Below the pieces are notes generated by a model. It saw only the letters and a program-made list of their open reading frames with translations, searched no databases and was not told where the DNA came from. Position numbers and translations under genes: made by a program. Shown here piece after piece: positions 9,444 through 18,319 of a DNA stretch of 64,000 nucleotides (positions are counted from its first letter, which is position 1; each line of letters starts with the position of its first letter). The stretch is taken from positions 124,001 to 188,000 of the forward strand of contig CP079699.1 in the NCBI GenBank assembly GCA_021383565.1, written 5' to 3'. This DNA is from Levilactobacillus brevis. GTDB taxonomy: Bacteria; Bacillota; Bacilli; Lactobacillales; Lactobacillaceae.

Positions 9444-10229
9444 ATGCGCGGAAATTTTGTGTATTTAAGTTTAGAACCCGTCACGAATATGATTTATTCG
9501 CTCGGGATATCACCAGCTGATTTTTTGAATGGTATTCCGGCGATACCCAATCAGCTTCTTTTACTGAACGCTGAGTCGGGGAGTGACGTGGAGATCAATC
9601 CCCACACGCGTTTGCAGACAGTTACGGGGCAGACCCAGATTCGCCGTTACCTGTTGGCTAAGCATGAACACGCGGTAAAGTGGTTGGATTACGCGCATGG
9701 GGATGATTTAGATTTTCTCCTGCCCGGTGAGATTGCCGAGTTGCTCTACTTAGCCCACATGGAAACGCACATTCGGACGCCGTTTTATGCCAAGTTGCAA
9801 AATGACTATGCTTATTTGACGCTACGTGATGGTTTCTTTAAGGTGTATTACCGGAACCTACCCGATTTTGATCACGTGTTAGAGGTGAGTATCAAACGCC
9901 ACCTACGCGCGATGCACAACAACCGGTGGGTCTTTGCTCGACCGTTGGCGATTAGCGACGTGCCCCACGAGATCCTGATTCAGTTGACTCAGGGGCTCTT
10001 GGACGGCATGATTATTGCCTTTGATCAGCTGGTCGAACGTCACCGAATCTACGTGATTCCGGTACGCGCCATCACACATCCAGAGCGGCAAAATACCTGG
10101 TATTCCCAAGAGGAAGTTTATGCGGACTCACGGGAGGTTGCCAGCTTACGTTACGATCTGACGACGCGCGAGTGGGCCCTGAGTATCCACGACAACCAGG
10201 TGTTTAGCGACGTGAAGGACCTGATTTAA
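9444..10229 (+). CDS. Conserved hypothetical protein
   Basis: 261 aa, no domain recognised. It has no signal peptide or membrane helix and reads as a soluble mixed alpha/beta protein. GGGGAAAG precedes the ATG by about 11 nt. The central part has several acidic-aromatic patches (H-G-D-D-L-D-F-L-L; R-D-G-F-F-K-V-Y-Y). It stands between htpX and murF as its own unit, with a terminator after it. It resembles uncharacterised proteins of lactobacilli, but I cannot assign a function. Confidence 0.7.
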   Translation: MRGNFVYLSLEPVTNMIYSLGISPADFLNGIPAIPNQLLLLNAESGSDVEINPHTRLQTVTGQTQIRRYLLAKHEHAVKWLDYAHGDDLDFLLPGEIAELLYLAHMETHIRTPFYAKLQNDYAYLTLRDGFFKVYYRNLPDFDHVLEVSIKRHLRAMHNNRWVFARPLAISDVPHEILIQLTQGLLDGMIIAFDQLVERHRIYVIPVRAITHPERQNTWYSQEEVYADSREVASLRYDLTTREWALSIHDNQVFSDVKDLI

Positions 10230-10245
10230 ACGAGATAATGCTTTG

Positions 10246-10283
10246 ACCATCGGCGGCTGCGGCTACCGGTGGTTTTGTTTTTC
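10246..10283 (+). terminator. Terminator after hypothetical gene
   Basis: ACCATCGG (10246-10253) pairs with CCGGTGGT (10266-10273), followed by a T-rich tail. Confidence 0.8.
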
Positions 10284-10415
10284 GACCGTTGGTTGGGTTG
10301 GGAACAACCGATTAGGAATTGGAAATTAGTCGAGAGAAAAAAGCGGATAACCACGCCGATTGGCGGTAGGGCCCGGTGATTTCTGGCTAGTTTTAACCAG
10401 CGACTCTGGAATTCA

Positions 10416-10532
10416 TGGTATAATAAGCCTCAGTATTTCATTTCGACCTTAACTGGGAAGTTGACGACTTCTCAGAAAATAATTTGCGGCGGAGGGCGTT
10501 ACGACCCACCCGTTTACATAGGAGTATAAAAC
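10416..10532 (+). promoter_or_regulatory. murF promoter and leader
   Basis: Extended -10 TGG-TATAAT at 10416-10424. The leader of about 100 nt holds a hairpin near 10450-10474 (CTGGGAAGT with ACTTCTCAG). I recognise no riboswitch. TAGGAG lies about 9 nt before the ATG. Confidence 0.5.
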
Positions 10533-11918
10533 ATGAAGATGCAGCTTGCTGAAATTGCTCACGCTGTGGGAGCAATTAATGATTTCGAACAATGGAGTAG
10601 TGTCAGTGTCACGAGTGTGGCTTTTGATAGTCGGCACCTTCAACCGGGCGGACTCTTTATCCCGTTGACGGGTGAGCAGGATGGTCATCAGTTCATTCAG
10701 TCGGCCATCGATCATGGTGCCGTGGCGACGCTGTGGGCACGCGACTTGGCGACTGCTCCTGCCAACTTTCCTGTGATTCAGGTCGCCGATTCCTTGAAGG
10801 CCTTACAGACGTTGGCGCAATACTATTTGACGAAGATTAACCCCCGAGTCGTGGCTATCACGGGGAGTAATGGGAAGACGACCACCAAGGATATGATTGC
10901 CAGCATTCTGGCGACCCAGTTCAACGTGACCAAGACCCACGCCAACTTCAACAACGAGATTGGGGTCCCCATGACCGTGCTGTCGATGGAACCCAATACG
11001 GAAATGTTGGTCGTGGAAATGGGGATGGATCGACCGGGTCAACTCGACTTCTTGAGTAACCTGGTTGCACCGGACATTGCCGTCATCACCATGATTGGTG
11101 AGGCCCATATCAAATTCTTCGGCACGCGCGATAAGATTGCGGACGCCAAGATGGAGATTACCCACGGCCTTAGCGAAGACGGTATTCTGGTCTATAATGG
11201 GGACGAACCGCTGCTCCGCGACCGGACGGCTGACTTGAAGCTGCGGCAACACACCTTTGGTCAACAGGATAGCGACGAACTCTTCGCGACTAAGATTACA
11301 GGGAGTGCCACGGCGACAACCTTCACCACCAACCTTTGGCCCGACAAATCGTTTAGCATTCCAATGATTGGAACCTACAATGTTAATAACGCGTTGGCCG
11401 CATTGGCCGTGGCCAACGTCTATCGGATTCGGCCGGAGAATGCTCAGAAGGCACTGAGCACGGTTAATCTGACCGAGAACCGGGCTGAATGGGTCAAAGG
11501 GGCCGCTGGTGAGGATATCTTAAGCGACGTTTATAACTCTAATCCCACGGCCGTCAAGCAGGTCTTAGCGGCCTTCTCGCAGACGCCCGTTACGGGTAAA
11601 CGATACGCGGTGCTGGGAGATATGCTCGAGCTGGGGCTGCAGGCGGATACGATGCATGCGGATCTGGCGGAAGCCATCGATCCGGCTAAGATTAGCCACG
11701 TCTACCTGGTCGGAAAGCACATGGTGGCGTTACAACAACGTTTGGCCACCGAGAAACCGAATTTGCCCGTGACCCATTTTGCCGCGGATGACCTGCCAGC
11801 GCTTACATCAGCCCTTCAGGAATCGCTCACGGCCGACGATCAGATTTTATTGAAGGGATCTCACGGGATTCATTTGGAGCAAGTATTGGCGGCACTACAG
11901 GATTCTAATGAAAATTAA
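10533..11918 (+). CDS. murF: UDP-MurNAc-tripeptide--D-Ala-D-Ala ligase MurF
   Basis: 461 aa, normal length. Adds D-alanyl-D-alanine (or D-Ala-D-Lac) to the UDP-MurNAc tripeptide, the last cytoplasmic step of peptidoglycan precursor synthesis. The ATP-binding loop I-T-G-S-N-G-K-T-T-T is near residues 107-116, with the Mur ligase central motif N-E-I-G-V-P soon after and a C-terminal ligase domain (N-P-T-A-V-K near 336). The order murF then a DEAD-box helicase gene is also found in Bacillus subtilis. Confidence 0.96.
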   Translation: MKMQLAEIAHAVGAINDFEQWSSVSVTSVAFDSRHLQPGGLFIPLTGEQDGHQFIQSAIDHGAVATLWARDLATAPANFPVIQVADSLKALQTLAQYYLTKINPRVVAITGSNGKTTTKDMIASILATQFNVTKTHANFNNEIGVPMTVLSMEPNTEMLVVEMGMDRPGQLDFLSNLVAPDIAVITMIGEAHIKFFGTRDKIADAKMEITHGLSEDGILVYNGDEPLLRDRTADLKLRQHTFGQQDSDELFATKITGSATATTFTTNLWPDKSFSIPMIGTYNVNNALAALAVANVYRIRPENAQKALSTVNLTENRAEWVKGAAGEDILSDVYNSNPTAVKQVLAAFSQTPVTGKRYAVLGDMLELGLQADTMHADLAEAIDPAKISHVYLVGKHMVALQQRLATEKPNLPVTHFAADDLPALTSALQESLTADDQILLKGSHGIHLEQVLAALQDSNEN

Positions 11919-11926
11919 TGAAAAAG

Positions 11927-11967
11927 ATAAGCAATTCTCGCGAGTCGTGGGAGTTGCTTATTTTGTT
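11927..11967 (+). terminator. murF terminator
   Basis: A 13-bp stem, 11927-11939 with 11949-11961 (ATAAGCAATTCTC / GGGAGTTGCTTAT with G-T pairs), followed by TTTGTTT. It separates murF from cshA. Confidence 0.8.
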
Positions 11968-12112
11968 TCACCGTTGTATGATGGCTTAGTTGCTTATTTA
12001 GAGAAACAAACTTACCCCGCGTTAGCCAATCATTCATCGCCCCATGGAAAACGGATTTTTTCCAAGATTTATGAGGCACTGGCGCGATGCACCTATTAGG
12101 AGGAAATTATTT

Positions 12113-13675
12113 TTGAAGTTTAAAGAACTGGGTCTTTCTGAAGACCTACTGAAGGCTGTTACGACAGCAGGTTACGAAGAAGCGACCCCAATTCAAGCCG
12201 AGACAATCCCCATGGTTTTGGCGGGTCAAGATGTTATTGGACAAGCCCAAACCGGGACCGGGAAGACTGCGGCATTTGCCTTACCAATTCTTGAAAAGAT
12301 TGATAAGAAGAACGAAAACGTTCAAGCGCTAGTTGTTTCCCCAACACGGGAACTGGCCATTCAAACCCAAGAAGAAATTTATAAATTAGGCCGTAACGAA
12401 CGGGCCAACGTCCAAGTCGTTTACGGTGGTGCTGACATTCGTCGGCAAATTAAAGCCTTAAAGAACCATCCACAAGTTGTTGTGGGGACCCCTGGTCGTT
12501 TACTGGACCACATCCGGCGCCACACCTTGAAGTTGGATCATGTTCAGATGTTAGTCTTGGATGAAGCCGATGAGATGTTAAACATGGGCTTCCTGGACGA
12601 CATTGAAGATATCATCAAGCAATTGCCAGAGAAGCGCCAAACCATGCTCTTCTCCGCAACGATGCCACCAGAAATCAAGCGCGTTGGGGTGCAGTTCATG
12701 CAAGACCCTAAGCACGTGAAGATTAAGGCTAAGGAATTAACGACCGACTTGATCGATCAATTCTACGTCCGTTCTCGTGACTTTGAAAAGTTCGATATCA
12801 TGACGCGGTTCTTCGATGTTCAAGACCCTGACTTGACGATTGTCTTTACTCGGACGAAGCGTCGGGTTGACGAAATCGCTAGTGGTTTACAAGCCCGCGG
12901 CTACAACGCTGCTGGGATTCATGGGGACTTGACGCAAAAGCGCCGGACCCAGATCATGAACGAGTTCCGTCACGGTAAGCTGGATATCTTAGTCGCAACC
13001 GACGTGGCTGCCCGGGGGATTGACATCAATGATGTGACCCACGTGTACAACTACGATATTCCACAAGACCCAGATAGTTATGTTCACCGTGTCGGCCGGA
13101 CTGGCCGTGCCGGGAAGCATGGGGTTTCCATGACGTTTGTAACGCCAAACGAAATGGACTACTTGCGTGAAATCGAAAAGCTGACGAAGGTGCGGATGCT
13201 TCCTTTGAAGCCGCCTTCGGATGAAGAAGCACTGGTTAGTCAATTGGGCGCAGCGAAGGAAACCATCGCTGACCTGGTTAACAAGACGGATACTGAAAAG
13301 TACGCCAAGACGGCTGAGAGCCTGTTGGCCCAATACGATGCTGAAGACTTGGTTGCCGCTCTGTTGAACGACTTGACCAAGGACAACAACAATCAAGTAC
13401 CCGTTAAGATTACGCCAGAACGGCCATTACCTAAGCGTGGTGGCAAGCGTCACGGCGGTGGCGGCTACCATCATGGTGGCAATCGTCGCGGCGGCAACGG
13501 TGGCGGTGGCTACCGTCATCGTCAAGACCGGCGAGGCAACGACCGTCATGGAAGCCGCGGTCATGATTCACGTAATCATGACTCACGCAACCATGGTGGC
13601 GATCGGAACCATCGCAGCAATAGTGGTCGGCGTTCTGAAGGTGGCCGTGGGTTCACCATTCGGAAAAAAGACTAA
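12113..13675 (+). CDS. cshA: DEAD-box RNA helicase CshA
   Basis: 520 aa from TTG 12113. This start is chosen because AGGAGG (12098-12103) lies 9 nt upstream and the protein then begins M-K-F-K-E-L-G-L-S, as in relatives. Motif I A-Q-T-G-T-G-K-T at 45-52, the D-E-A-D box, S-A-T and H-R-V-G-R-T-G-R all present. Unwinds RNA in the degradosome, ribosome assembly and cold adaptation. The last 90 residues are an unusual low-complexity tail of Gly, His, Arg and Asn with R-G-G-like and D-S-R-N-H repeats. An in-frame ATG at 12044 has no ribosome site. Confidence 0.95.
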   Translation: MKFKELGLSEDLLKAVTTAGYEEATPIQAETIPMVLAGQDVIGQAQTGTGKTAAFALPILEKIDKKNENVQALVVSPTRELAIQTQEEIYKLGRNERANVQVVYGGADIRRQIKALKNHPQVVVGTPGRLLDHIRRHTLKLDHVQMLVLDEADEMLNMGFLDDIEDIIKQLPEKRQTMLFSATMPPEIKRVGVQFMQDPKHVKIKAKELTTDLIDQFYVRSRDFEKFDIMTRFFDVQDPDLTIVFTRTKRRVDEIASGLQARGYNAAGIHGDLTQKRRTQIMNEFRHGKLDILVATDVAARGIDINDVTHVYNYDIPQDPDSYVHRVGRTGRAGKHGVSMTFVTPNEMDYLREIEKLTKVRMLPLKPPSDEEALVSQLGAAKETIADLVNKTDTEKYAKTAESLLAQYDAEDLVAALLNDLTKDNNNQVPVKITPERPLPKRGGKRHGGGGYHHGGNRRGGNGGGGYRHRQDRRGNDRHGSRGHDSRNHDSRNHGGDRNHRSNSGRRSEGGRGFTIRKKD

Positions 13676-13698
13676 ATTAAAGATAATTGATTAGAAGG

Positions 13699-13740
13699 AA
13701 GCAACGCTCGGTTAGGCAGACCGGGGGTTGCTTTTTCTTT
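13699..13740 (+). terminator. cshA terminator
   Basis: AGCAAC...CGGT pairs with ACCG...GTTGCT, followed by TTTTTCTTTT. Confidence 0.85.
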
Positions 13741-14141
13741 TGGGCAAATTTGAATCACCCTAGCGGACAACAATATAGTGTAGTGTATAAATGGCTTTAA
13801 ACAGGCGGGTAAAGCGTTAAACCCAACCGTTCCTTTACGCTTTAACGGTGGGGCCTAACCGTCAGTGAAGGGACTGTGCTTTCCCGCCAATTCAAGCCAC
13901 AATTGCTAAAAATTAAAAAAATAAGCGCCCATTTCAAAAAAACCAGACCGTCATCGGAGACCGTTCCGTTGGCGTTTTTGATGTGTTCACAAAACAAATT
14001 ACTCCACAAATCAATTTGTGAGCATATATTTTCTGTTGCGTTATGTTTGTCGCTGTGCTATTATTCTCTTATCGAAACGATATGCAAAAACTTATTAAAA
14101 GAATTTTCCCTTTAGACAACCAACCACGGAGGTTATTGAAT
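13741..14141 (+). other. 400-bp region upstream of baeRF gene
   Basis: Holds an inverted repeat: TAAAGCG-TTAAA (13810-13821) pairs with TTTACGCTTTA (13833-13843) apart from one bulged base. A promoter cannot be fixed with confidence. No gene or known riboswitch is recognised; short frames running through it lack ribosome sites. Confidence 0.35.
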
Positions 14142-15284
14142 ATGGCCAATTACTTTGACTTACATGCTGCTTCTGCGCTCGCCACTAAGCCGGGTCCGTT
14201 TGTGACGATGACCTTACCCGTTACAGGGGTGCCCGCCACCGACCGGACTCAATTCAATAGTTTGTTGAAACAGGGGAAACGGTTGTTGGAAGATGTCGCA
14301 CCGAAACGCCATTGGGCCGCGTATGAAGAATTTTTTGCGCCGTACGAACACGGGCCACTCACCAACGGGAGTGCGCGGGGCCTGCTGATTATGGCGGGGG
14401 CCACGGACAGTTACCATTACTGGTTACACACGGCCGTGGCGCCCACGGTGACGGTGACTTATCAACCCAATGTCTTGCCGATTCTTCAATCCCGCGATAC
14501 GACCAGCGACTATGATCTCCTGTTGTTGGACAGCCAGGGCTTCGAGTTTGCCCAGGTCCGAAACGGTCGGCCAGAGCTGGTAAACCTGCCAGTCGATGCA
14601 CCGAATACGCTGGAGAAGGCGTTGGGCAGTGAGCTTCGTGATCGCGGGCGCTGGCAACGGTCCGCGGGCGACAGTACCCATTACAGTGGCACGGGGACAC
14701 TGGACGCCAGCAAGGCGGCTGACCAACGGAATTATTTCATGGCGGTCGATGCCTACGTGAGTCAGCAGTTCTCCAACGTCAATCAGGTACCGCTGATTCT
14801 GGTCGCCGGAGCGAATAATCAGGGGAACTTTAGAAAGTTAGCCCAGAACGCCTATTTGGATGCCAACGTGCGGGTGGTTCAGAACCCTAACTTGGCGGCG
14901 GCTAATCAGACTCTAGTGGCGTTAATGGTCGGCGTGAACGACCAACGCCATGTCCAGGCCAACCAGATTCGTCAGGACGCCTATGATAAGATGCGGCAAC
15001 AGAATCAAGTCGTTCAGGACCTGGGGGCACTGGCAACGGCCGCCGTGCAAGGACAGTTGAGTAAGCTTTGGATTCAAGACGACGCCTTTCAGTCCGGTCA
15101 CCTAACAGAGAGTGGGGACGTGATGACGGCGACAGCCTTGAGCCGACAGAATAACTTGTACAATGACCTCGCGCTGTTAGTTTCGCAGCGTGGTGGGCAG
15201 GTCGAGGTGCTGCCAGCGAACGCCATGCCAACTCGCAGCCCCATTGCAGCCCAGCTACGGATCAGAGAGTCCGTGCAGCTGTAA
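14142..15284 (+). CDS. baeRF-family (release-factor-like) protein
   Basis: 380 aa from ATG 14142, which has GGAGG 9 nt upstream; the longer frame from 14043 has no ribosome site. The layout matches bacterial archaeo-eukaryotic release factor (baeRF) family proteins: a central strand L-L-L-L-D-S-Q-G-F-E-F-A-Q-V, the L-V-N-L-P...T-L-E-K-A-L-G segment, L-I-L-V-A-G near 205, K-L-W-I-Q-D-D-A near 305 and a C-terminal R-G-G-Q-V-E-V-L-P-A. Relatives resemble eRF1/Pelota domains and are suspected to act at ribosomes, but no bacterial function is well proven. The protein is soluble. Structured repeat copy A lies directly downstream. Confidence 0.72.
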   Translation: MANYFDLHAASALATKPGPFVTMTLPVTGVPATDRTQFNSLLKQGKRLLEDVAPKRHWAAYEEFFAPYEHGPLTNGSARGLLIMAGATDSYHYWLHTAVAPTVTVTYQPNVLPILQSRDTTSDYDLLLLDSQGFEFAQVRNGRPELVNLPVDAPNTLEKALGSELRDRGRWQRSAGDSTHYSGTGTLDASKAADQRNYFMAVDAYVSQQFSNVNQVPLILVAGANNQGNFRKLAQNAYLDANVRVVQNPNLAAANQTLVALMVGVNDQRHVQANQIRQDAYDKMRQQNQVVQDLGALATAAVQGQLSKLWIQDDAFQSGHLTESGDVMTATALSRQNNLYNDLALLVSQRGGQVEVLPANAMPTRSPIAAQLRIRESVQL

Positions 15285-15308
15285 TCTTGTTTGGTGGAAA
15301 AGTCATGC

Positions 15309-15366
15309 AAACCAAAAGCCGGAGGAATCGCCAGTCGTGGTGGCCCTCCGGTTTTTGGTTTGGCTT
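15309..15366 (+). terminator. Strong terminator after baeRF gene
   Basis: AACCAAAAGCCGGAGG (15309-15325) pairs with CCTCCGGTTTTTGGTT (15345-15360) almost completely. Confidence 0.85.
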
Positions 15367-15395
15367 TGCTCGCGTAATGTTTGGCGATGTACCAA

Positions 15396-15899
15396 TGGCC
15401 GCCTTACCGTTCGCCACCGTCATGTCAATCCACTTCGCCTGCGGCTGCCAGGGATTCCGCCTGCTGTGGGGACCGGCACGAGCCGAAGGGCGGTCTCGTA
15501 CCTCGGTTTGAAGCCGTAAATCACGTCTTCAAACACGTCCGGTGAAGTAAACTGGCTGAGAAACGCCAGCTAACTTCACCCTCACGGCTGGCTCCATCCC
15601 TGGCCACCTACGGCTACGCTGGTCTGGTGGTCGTTCGTTTGATCGTGATGAGACATCTATACCCGGGCAATCGATTGGAGAAGTTAGTTGTCAGTCAAAT
15701 TGACGGCGCCAATGTAGCCGAGAGTGAGTCAAATTTGGGCTCAGCCGGGGCGTTCATGGCTGGTGGTTTACCAGTCATGAACGGGCGACTTGGAAACGCT
15801 GATTTTTGGCGGTTTCAAGCGAGGACCAAGACCGCACTATGGCTTGGTCCGTCCTTCCCCAGCGTTCCAGCCCAAATTTGGCGAACGGCAAGGCGGACA
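15396..15899 (+). repeat. Dispersed structured element, copy A
   Basis: 504-bp non-coding element. Ends are inverted repeats: 15396-15416 (TGGCCGCCTTACCGTTCGCC...) and 15879-15899, 19 of 21 positions complementary. An internal 12-bp helix pairs CAAATTTGGGCT (15730-15741) with AGCCCAAATTTG (15869-15880). It encloses hairpins at 15751-15783 (CGTTCATG / CATGAACG), about 15791-15816, and 15823-15850 (GGACCAAG / CTTGGTCC with loop ACCGCACTATGG). Blocks shared with copies B and/or C include TGTAGCCGAGAGTGA, CTCAGCCG and GGCGACTTGGAAAC. The 129-codon frame crossing it is not conserved in the other copies. Lies between the baeRF gene and acpS. Confidence 0.85.
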
Positions 15900-16020
15900 A
15901 TGTCTCCCGACCAGAATAAATTGAGATTAGTTTATATTTTCCCAAACCGGATAAGTATTGGGGGTCAATTTGTCAGGGCTGTGCTAGAATATAACCTAGA
16001 CATTATAGAGAGGTGACATC

Positions 16021-16383
16021 ATGATCTACGGAACCGGCATTGATATTACCGATTTGGCGCGTGTTAAGGCGGTTGTGGAGAAGCAACCGCAATTTTTGCA
16101 ACGGGTCTTAACTCCCGGCGAACTGGCTGATTACCAACAATTGCGGGGTGCCCGAGCGGTTGAATTTATCGCTGGACGGTGGTCCGCGAAGGAGTCGTAC
16201 AGCAAGGCCATGGGAACGGGAATTGGTCGGACGGTTGGCTTTCAAGATATTGAGATTCGTGACAATGAAGTTGGCCAGCCCATCGTGTTACGCCAGCCAT
16301 TCGCGGGCAAAGCGCACGTCTCCATTTCCCACACGGCCACCGTGGTCATGACTCAGGTTATCTTAGAAAGAGGGCAAGCGTAA
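16021..16383 (+). CDS. acpS: Holo-[acyl-carrier-protein] synthase AcpS
   Basis: 120 aa. Transfers 4'-phosphopantetheine from CoA to acyl carrier protein. The N-terminal G-T-G-I-D-I-T-D (metal-binding Asp) and [10 protein letters not shown] are the family signatures. An extended -10 (TGC-TAGAAT, 15982-15990) lies upstream. Its stop codon overlaps the alr start by one base, so the two are translationally coupled. Confidence 0.96.
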   Translation: MIYGTGIDITDLARVKAVVEKQPQFLQRVLTPGELADYQQLRGARAVEFIAGRWSAKESYSKAMGTGIGRTVGFQDIEIRDNEVGQPIVLRQPFAGKAHVSISHTATVVMTQVILERGQA

Positions 16384-17507
16384 TGGTAGTTGGGGTACAT
16401 CGCCCAACGCAACTGGTCATCGACCGGGCTGCGCTACGGCATAACATTCACGCAGAAGTAGAACGGTTGGATCAAGGTTGCGAATTATTCATGGTCGTTA
16501 AGGCTAATGGCTATGGTCACGGGGCCATCCAGGTTGCGCAGGCAGCCAAGGATGCTGGTGCAACCGGCTTTTGTGTGGCCATCTTGGATGAAGCGCTGGA
16601 ATTGCGGGCAGCCGGCTTCAACGAGCCAATTCTGGTGTTGGGAGTGACATCACCCGCCGATGCGCCGTTGATGGCGGCGGAAGATATCTCCGCGACGGTG
16701 GCGGCAACGGACTGGTTAGTCGATGCGCAAGCCTACTTGGACCTGACTGCCGATCTGACAGCGCCCCTGCACGTCCACTTGGGGATTGATACCGGGATGG
16801 GCCGGATTGGGTTCCGAACGGCAGCCGACCTGAAGACGGCCGTTGACTTCTTGCAGGCCCATGCCACGACGTTAGACTTTGAGGGAATCTTTACGCATTT
16901 CGCGACGGCAGATAGCCCCGACGACCGGTACTTCAAGCAACAGGTGGCCAAATGGCATGCGCTGACCGACGCCTTGCCGCGGCCCCGTTACGTCCACGTC
17001 TCCAACTCGGCGACGAGTCTCTGGCATGCCGACTGCAACGACAACATGATTCGTTTCGGCGTGTCCGGCTATGGCCTGAATCCGTCTGGCACGGCGATTG
17101 ACGCGCCATATCCGCTGGAACCGGCTATGAGCCTGACCAGCGAATTGGTCTTCAGCAAGCGAATTGCGGCCGGCGATGCGGTGGGTTACGGCGCTACCTA
17201 CACGGCCACTCAGGACGAATGGGTCGGCACCGTACCGATTGGCTACGCTGATGGCTATGAACGTCGTTTACAGGGCTTCCATGTCCTGATCGATGGCCAG
17301 GCTTGCGAAATCATTGGTCGCGTCTGCATGGACCAACTCATGGTGCGTTTACCCCATGATTATTCGCGGGGCACGACGGTTACCCTAGTGGGCAAAAATC
17401 ACGGCGCGGAAATTACGCTGCAGGATGTTGCCGATTACTGTCAAACCATCCACTATGAGATTGCCTGTGGCTTTACCAGCCGCTTGCCACGGCGGTATCT
17501 CAATTAA
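16383..17507 (+). CDS. alr: Alanine racemase
   Basis: 374 aa. PLP enzyme making D-alanine for peptidoglycan and teichoic acids. The PLP lysine is K40 in [10 protein letters not shown]; the catalytic tyrosine is in G-Y-G-A-T-Y near 265. The ATG overlaps the acpS stop codon. The acpS-alr-mazEF order matches other Firmicutes. Confidence 0.97.
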   Translation: MVVGVHRPTQLVIDRAALRHNIHAEVERLDQGCELFMVVKANGYGHGAIQVAQAAKDAGATGFCVAILDEALELRAAGFNEPILVLGVTSPADAPLMAAEDISATVAATDWLVDAQAYLDLTADLTAPLHVHLGIDTGMGRIGFRTAADLKTAVDFLQAHATTLDFEGIFTHFATADSPDDRYFKQQVAKWHALTDALPRPRYVHVSNSATSLWHADCNDNMIRFGVSGYGLNPSGTAIDAPYPLEPAMSLTSELVFSKRIAAGDAVGYGATYTATQDEWVGTVPIGYADGYERRLQGFHVLIDGQACEIIGRVCMDQLMVRLPHDYSRGTTVTLVGKNHGAEITLQDVADYCQTIHYEIACGFTSRLPRRYLN

Positions 17508-17590
17508 TTCAGCGGGTTATAGTGTCCAGGGTTGCTTATTCGTGGTAAACTATATGAGTCGAGATGAATAAGCAATCTAGGAGGGAAATC

Positions 17591-17821
17591 ATGATCCGCA
17601 CACAGCAATTTAACCGACCAGCTTTACGGTTACACATTTCCAAACGCGTCCAGCGTCAGGCGTTGGTGCCGCTACGGTCAGCTGCAGCTGATAAACTTTC
17701 GTTAATTGCCGGGTATCAAGCGATGGCCCTTATTAACCAGGATATTGCCCGTATCTTTACACCGTGTGAAGAAGAAGCAGAACGGTGCTTGACCAAGTAT
17801 CGTCGAACAAATCATAACTAA
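17591..17821 (+). CDS. mazE: MazE-type antitoxin (NdoAI-like)
   Basis: 76 aa from ATG 17591, with AGGAGG 6 nt upstream; an upstream ATG at 17564 lacks a good site. The sequence has little recognisable motif, but size, basic N-terminus and position directly before mazF after alr match the antitoxin of the Bacillus NdoAI/NdoA pair. Expected to neutralise MazF by binding and to bind its own promoter. Confidence 0.72.
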   Translation: MIRTQQFNRPALRLHISKRVQRQALVPLRSAAADKLSLIAGYQAMALINQDIARIFTPCEEEAERCLTKYRRTNHN

Positions 17822-17855
17822 CAAGAATTGAATAGCAGATAGGGGATGGCGGCCC

Positions 17856-18254
17856 ATGGCCCGTGTTGAAGTCAAACGCGGTGATGTTTTCTTCGCCGAC
17901 CTATCACCAGTCGTTGGTTCGGAACAGGGCGGCATGCGTCCCGTCTTAATTATCCAAAACAACGTGGGAAACCATTATAGTCCAACCGTAATTGTGGCGG
18001 CAATCACCGCCCGGATCGAGAAGCCGAAGATGCCGACACACGTCGGCATCTCGGCGGAACGAACCGGCATTGAGCGGGATTCCGTCATTTTGCTTGAACA
18101 GATCCGGACGATCGATAAACAACGGTTGAAGGATCAGGTCACCCACTTGGATGTTAAGACGATGGCGTTGGTTGACGCCGCGTTGGCAACTAGCGTGGGT
18201 TTGGTGGATAAGTCGAAGAAAAAGCGGAATCGAAGCAGCACCCGCACTACATAG
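17856..18254 (+). CDS. mazF: MazF/PemK-type endoribonuclease toxin
   Basis: 132 aa. Family signatures: [21 protein letters not shown] at the N-terminus, [15 protein letters not shown] and a conserved E-Q-I-R-T-I-D-K near 90. Cuts mRNA at short specific sequences. It lies 34 bp after the antitoxin and ends in a Lys/Arg/Ser-rich tail longer than in B. subtilis NdoA. Confidence 0.94.
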   Translation: MARVEVKRGDVFFADLSPVVGSEQGGMRPVLIIQNNVGNHYSPTVIVAAITARIEKPKMPTHVGISAERTGIERDSVILLEQIRTIDKQRLKDQVTHLDVKTMALVDAALATSVGLVDKSKKKRNRSSTRTT

Positions 18255-18272
18255 AATCTTTAGTGACAGTTA

Positions 18273-18304
18273 AGTTCAGGACAATTTTGTTCTGGGCTTT
18301 TTTG
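18273..18304 (+). terminator. mazEF terminator
   Basis: CAGGACAA (18277-18284) pairs with TTGTTCTG (18287-18294), followed by GGCTTTTTTGG. Confidence 0.8.
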
Positions 18305-18319
18305 GTTACCCGGCGAGAT

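Noticed and set aside
11908-12099. 63-codon ORF after murF
   Set aside because: It overlaps the murF end, runs through the murF terminator hairpin and has no ribosome site.
13437-13694. 85-codon ORF overlapping the cshA tail
   Set aside because: Alternate frame of the Gly/His-rich repeat coding sequence, no start signals.
15627-16016. 129-codon ORF inside structured element copy A
   Set aside because: Not conserved in copies B and C, crosses conserved helices, no ribosome site.
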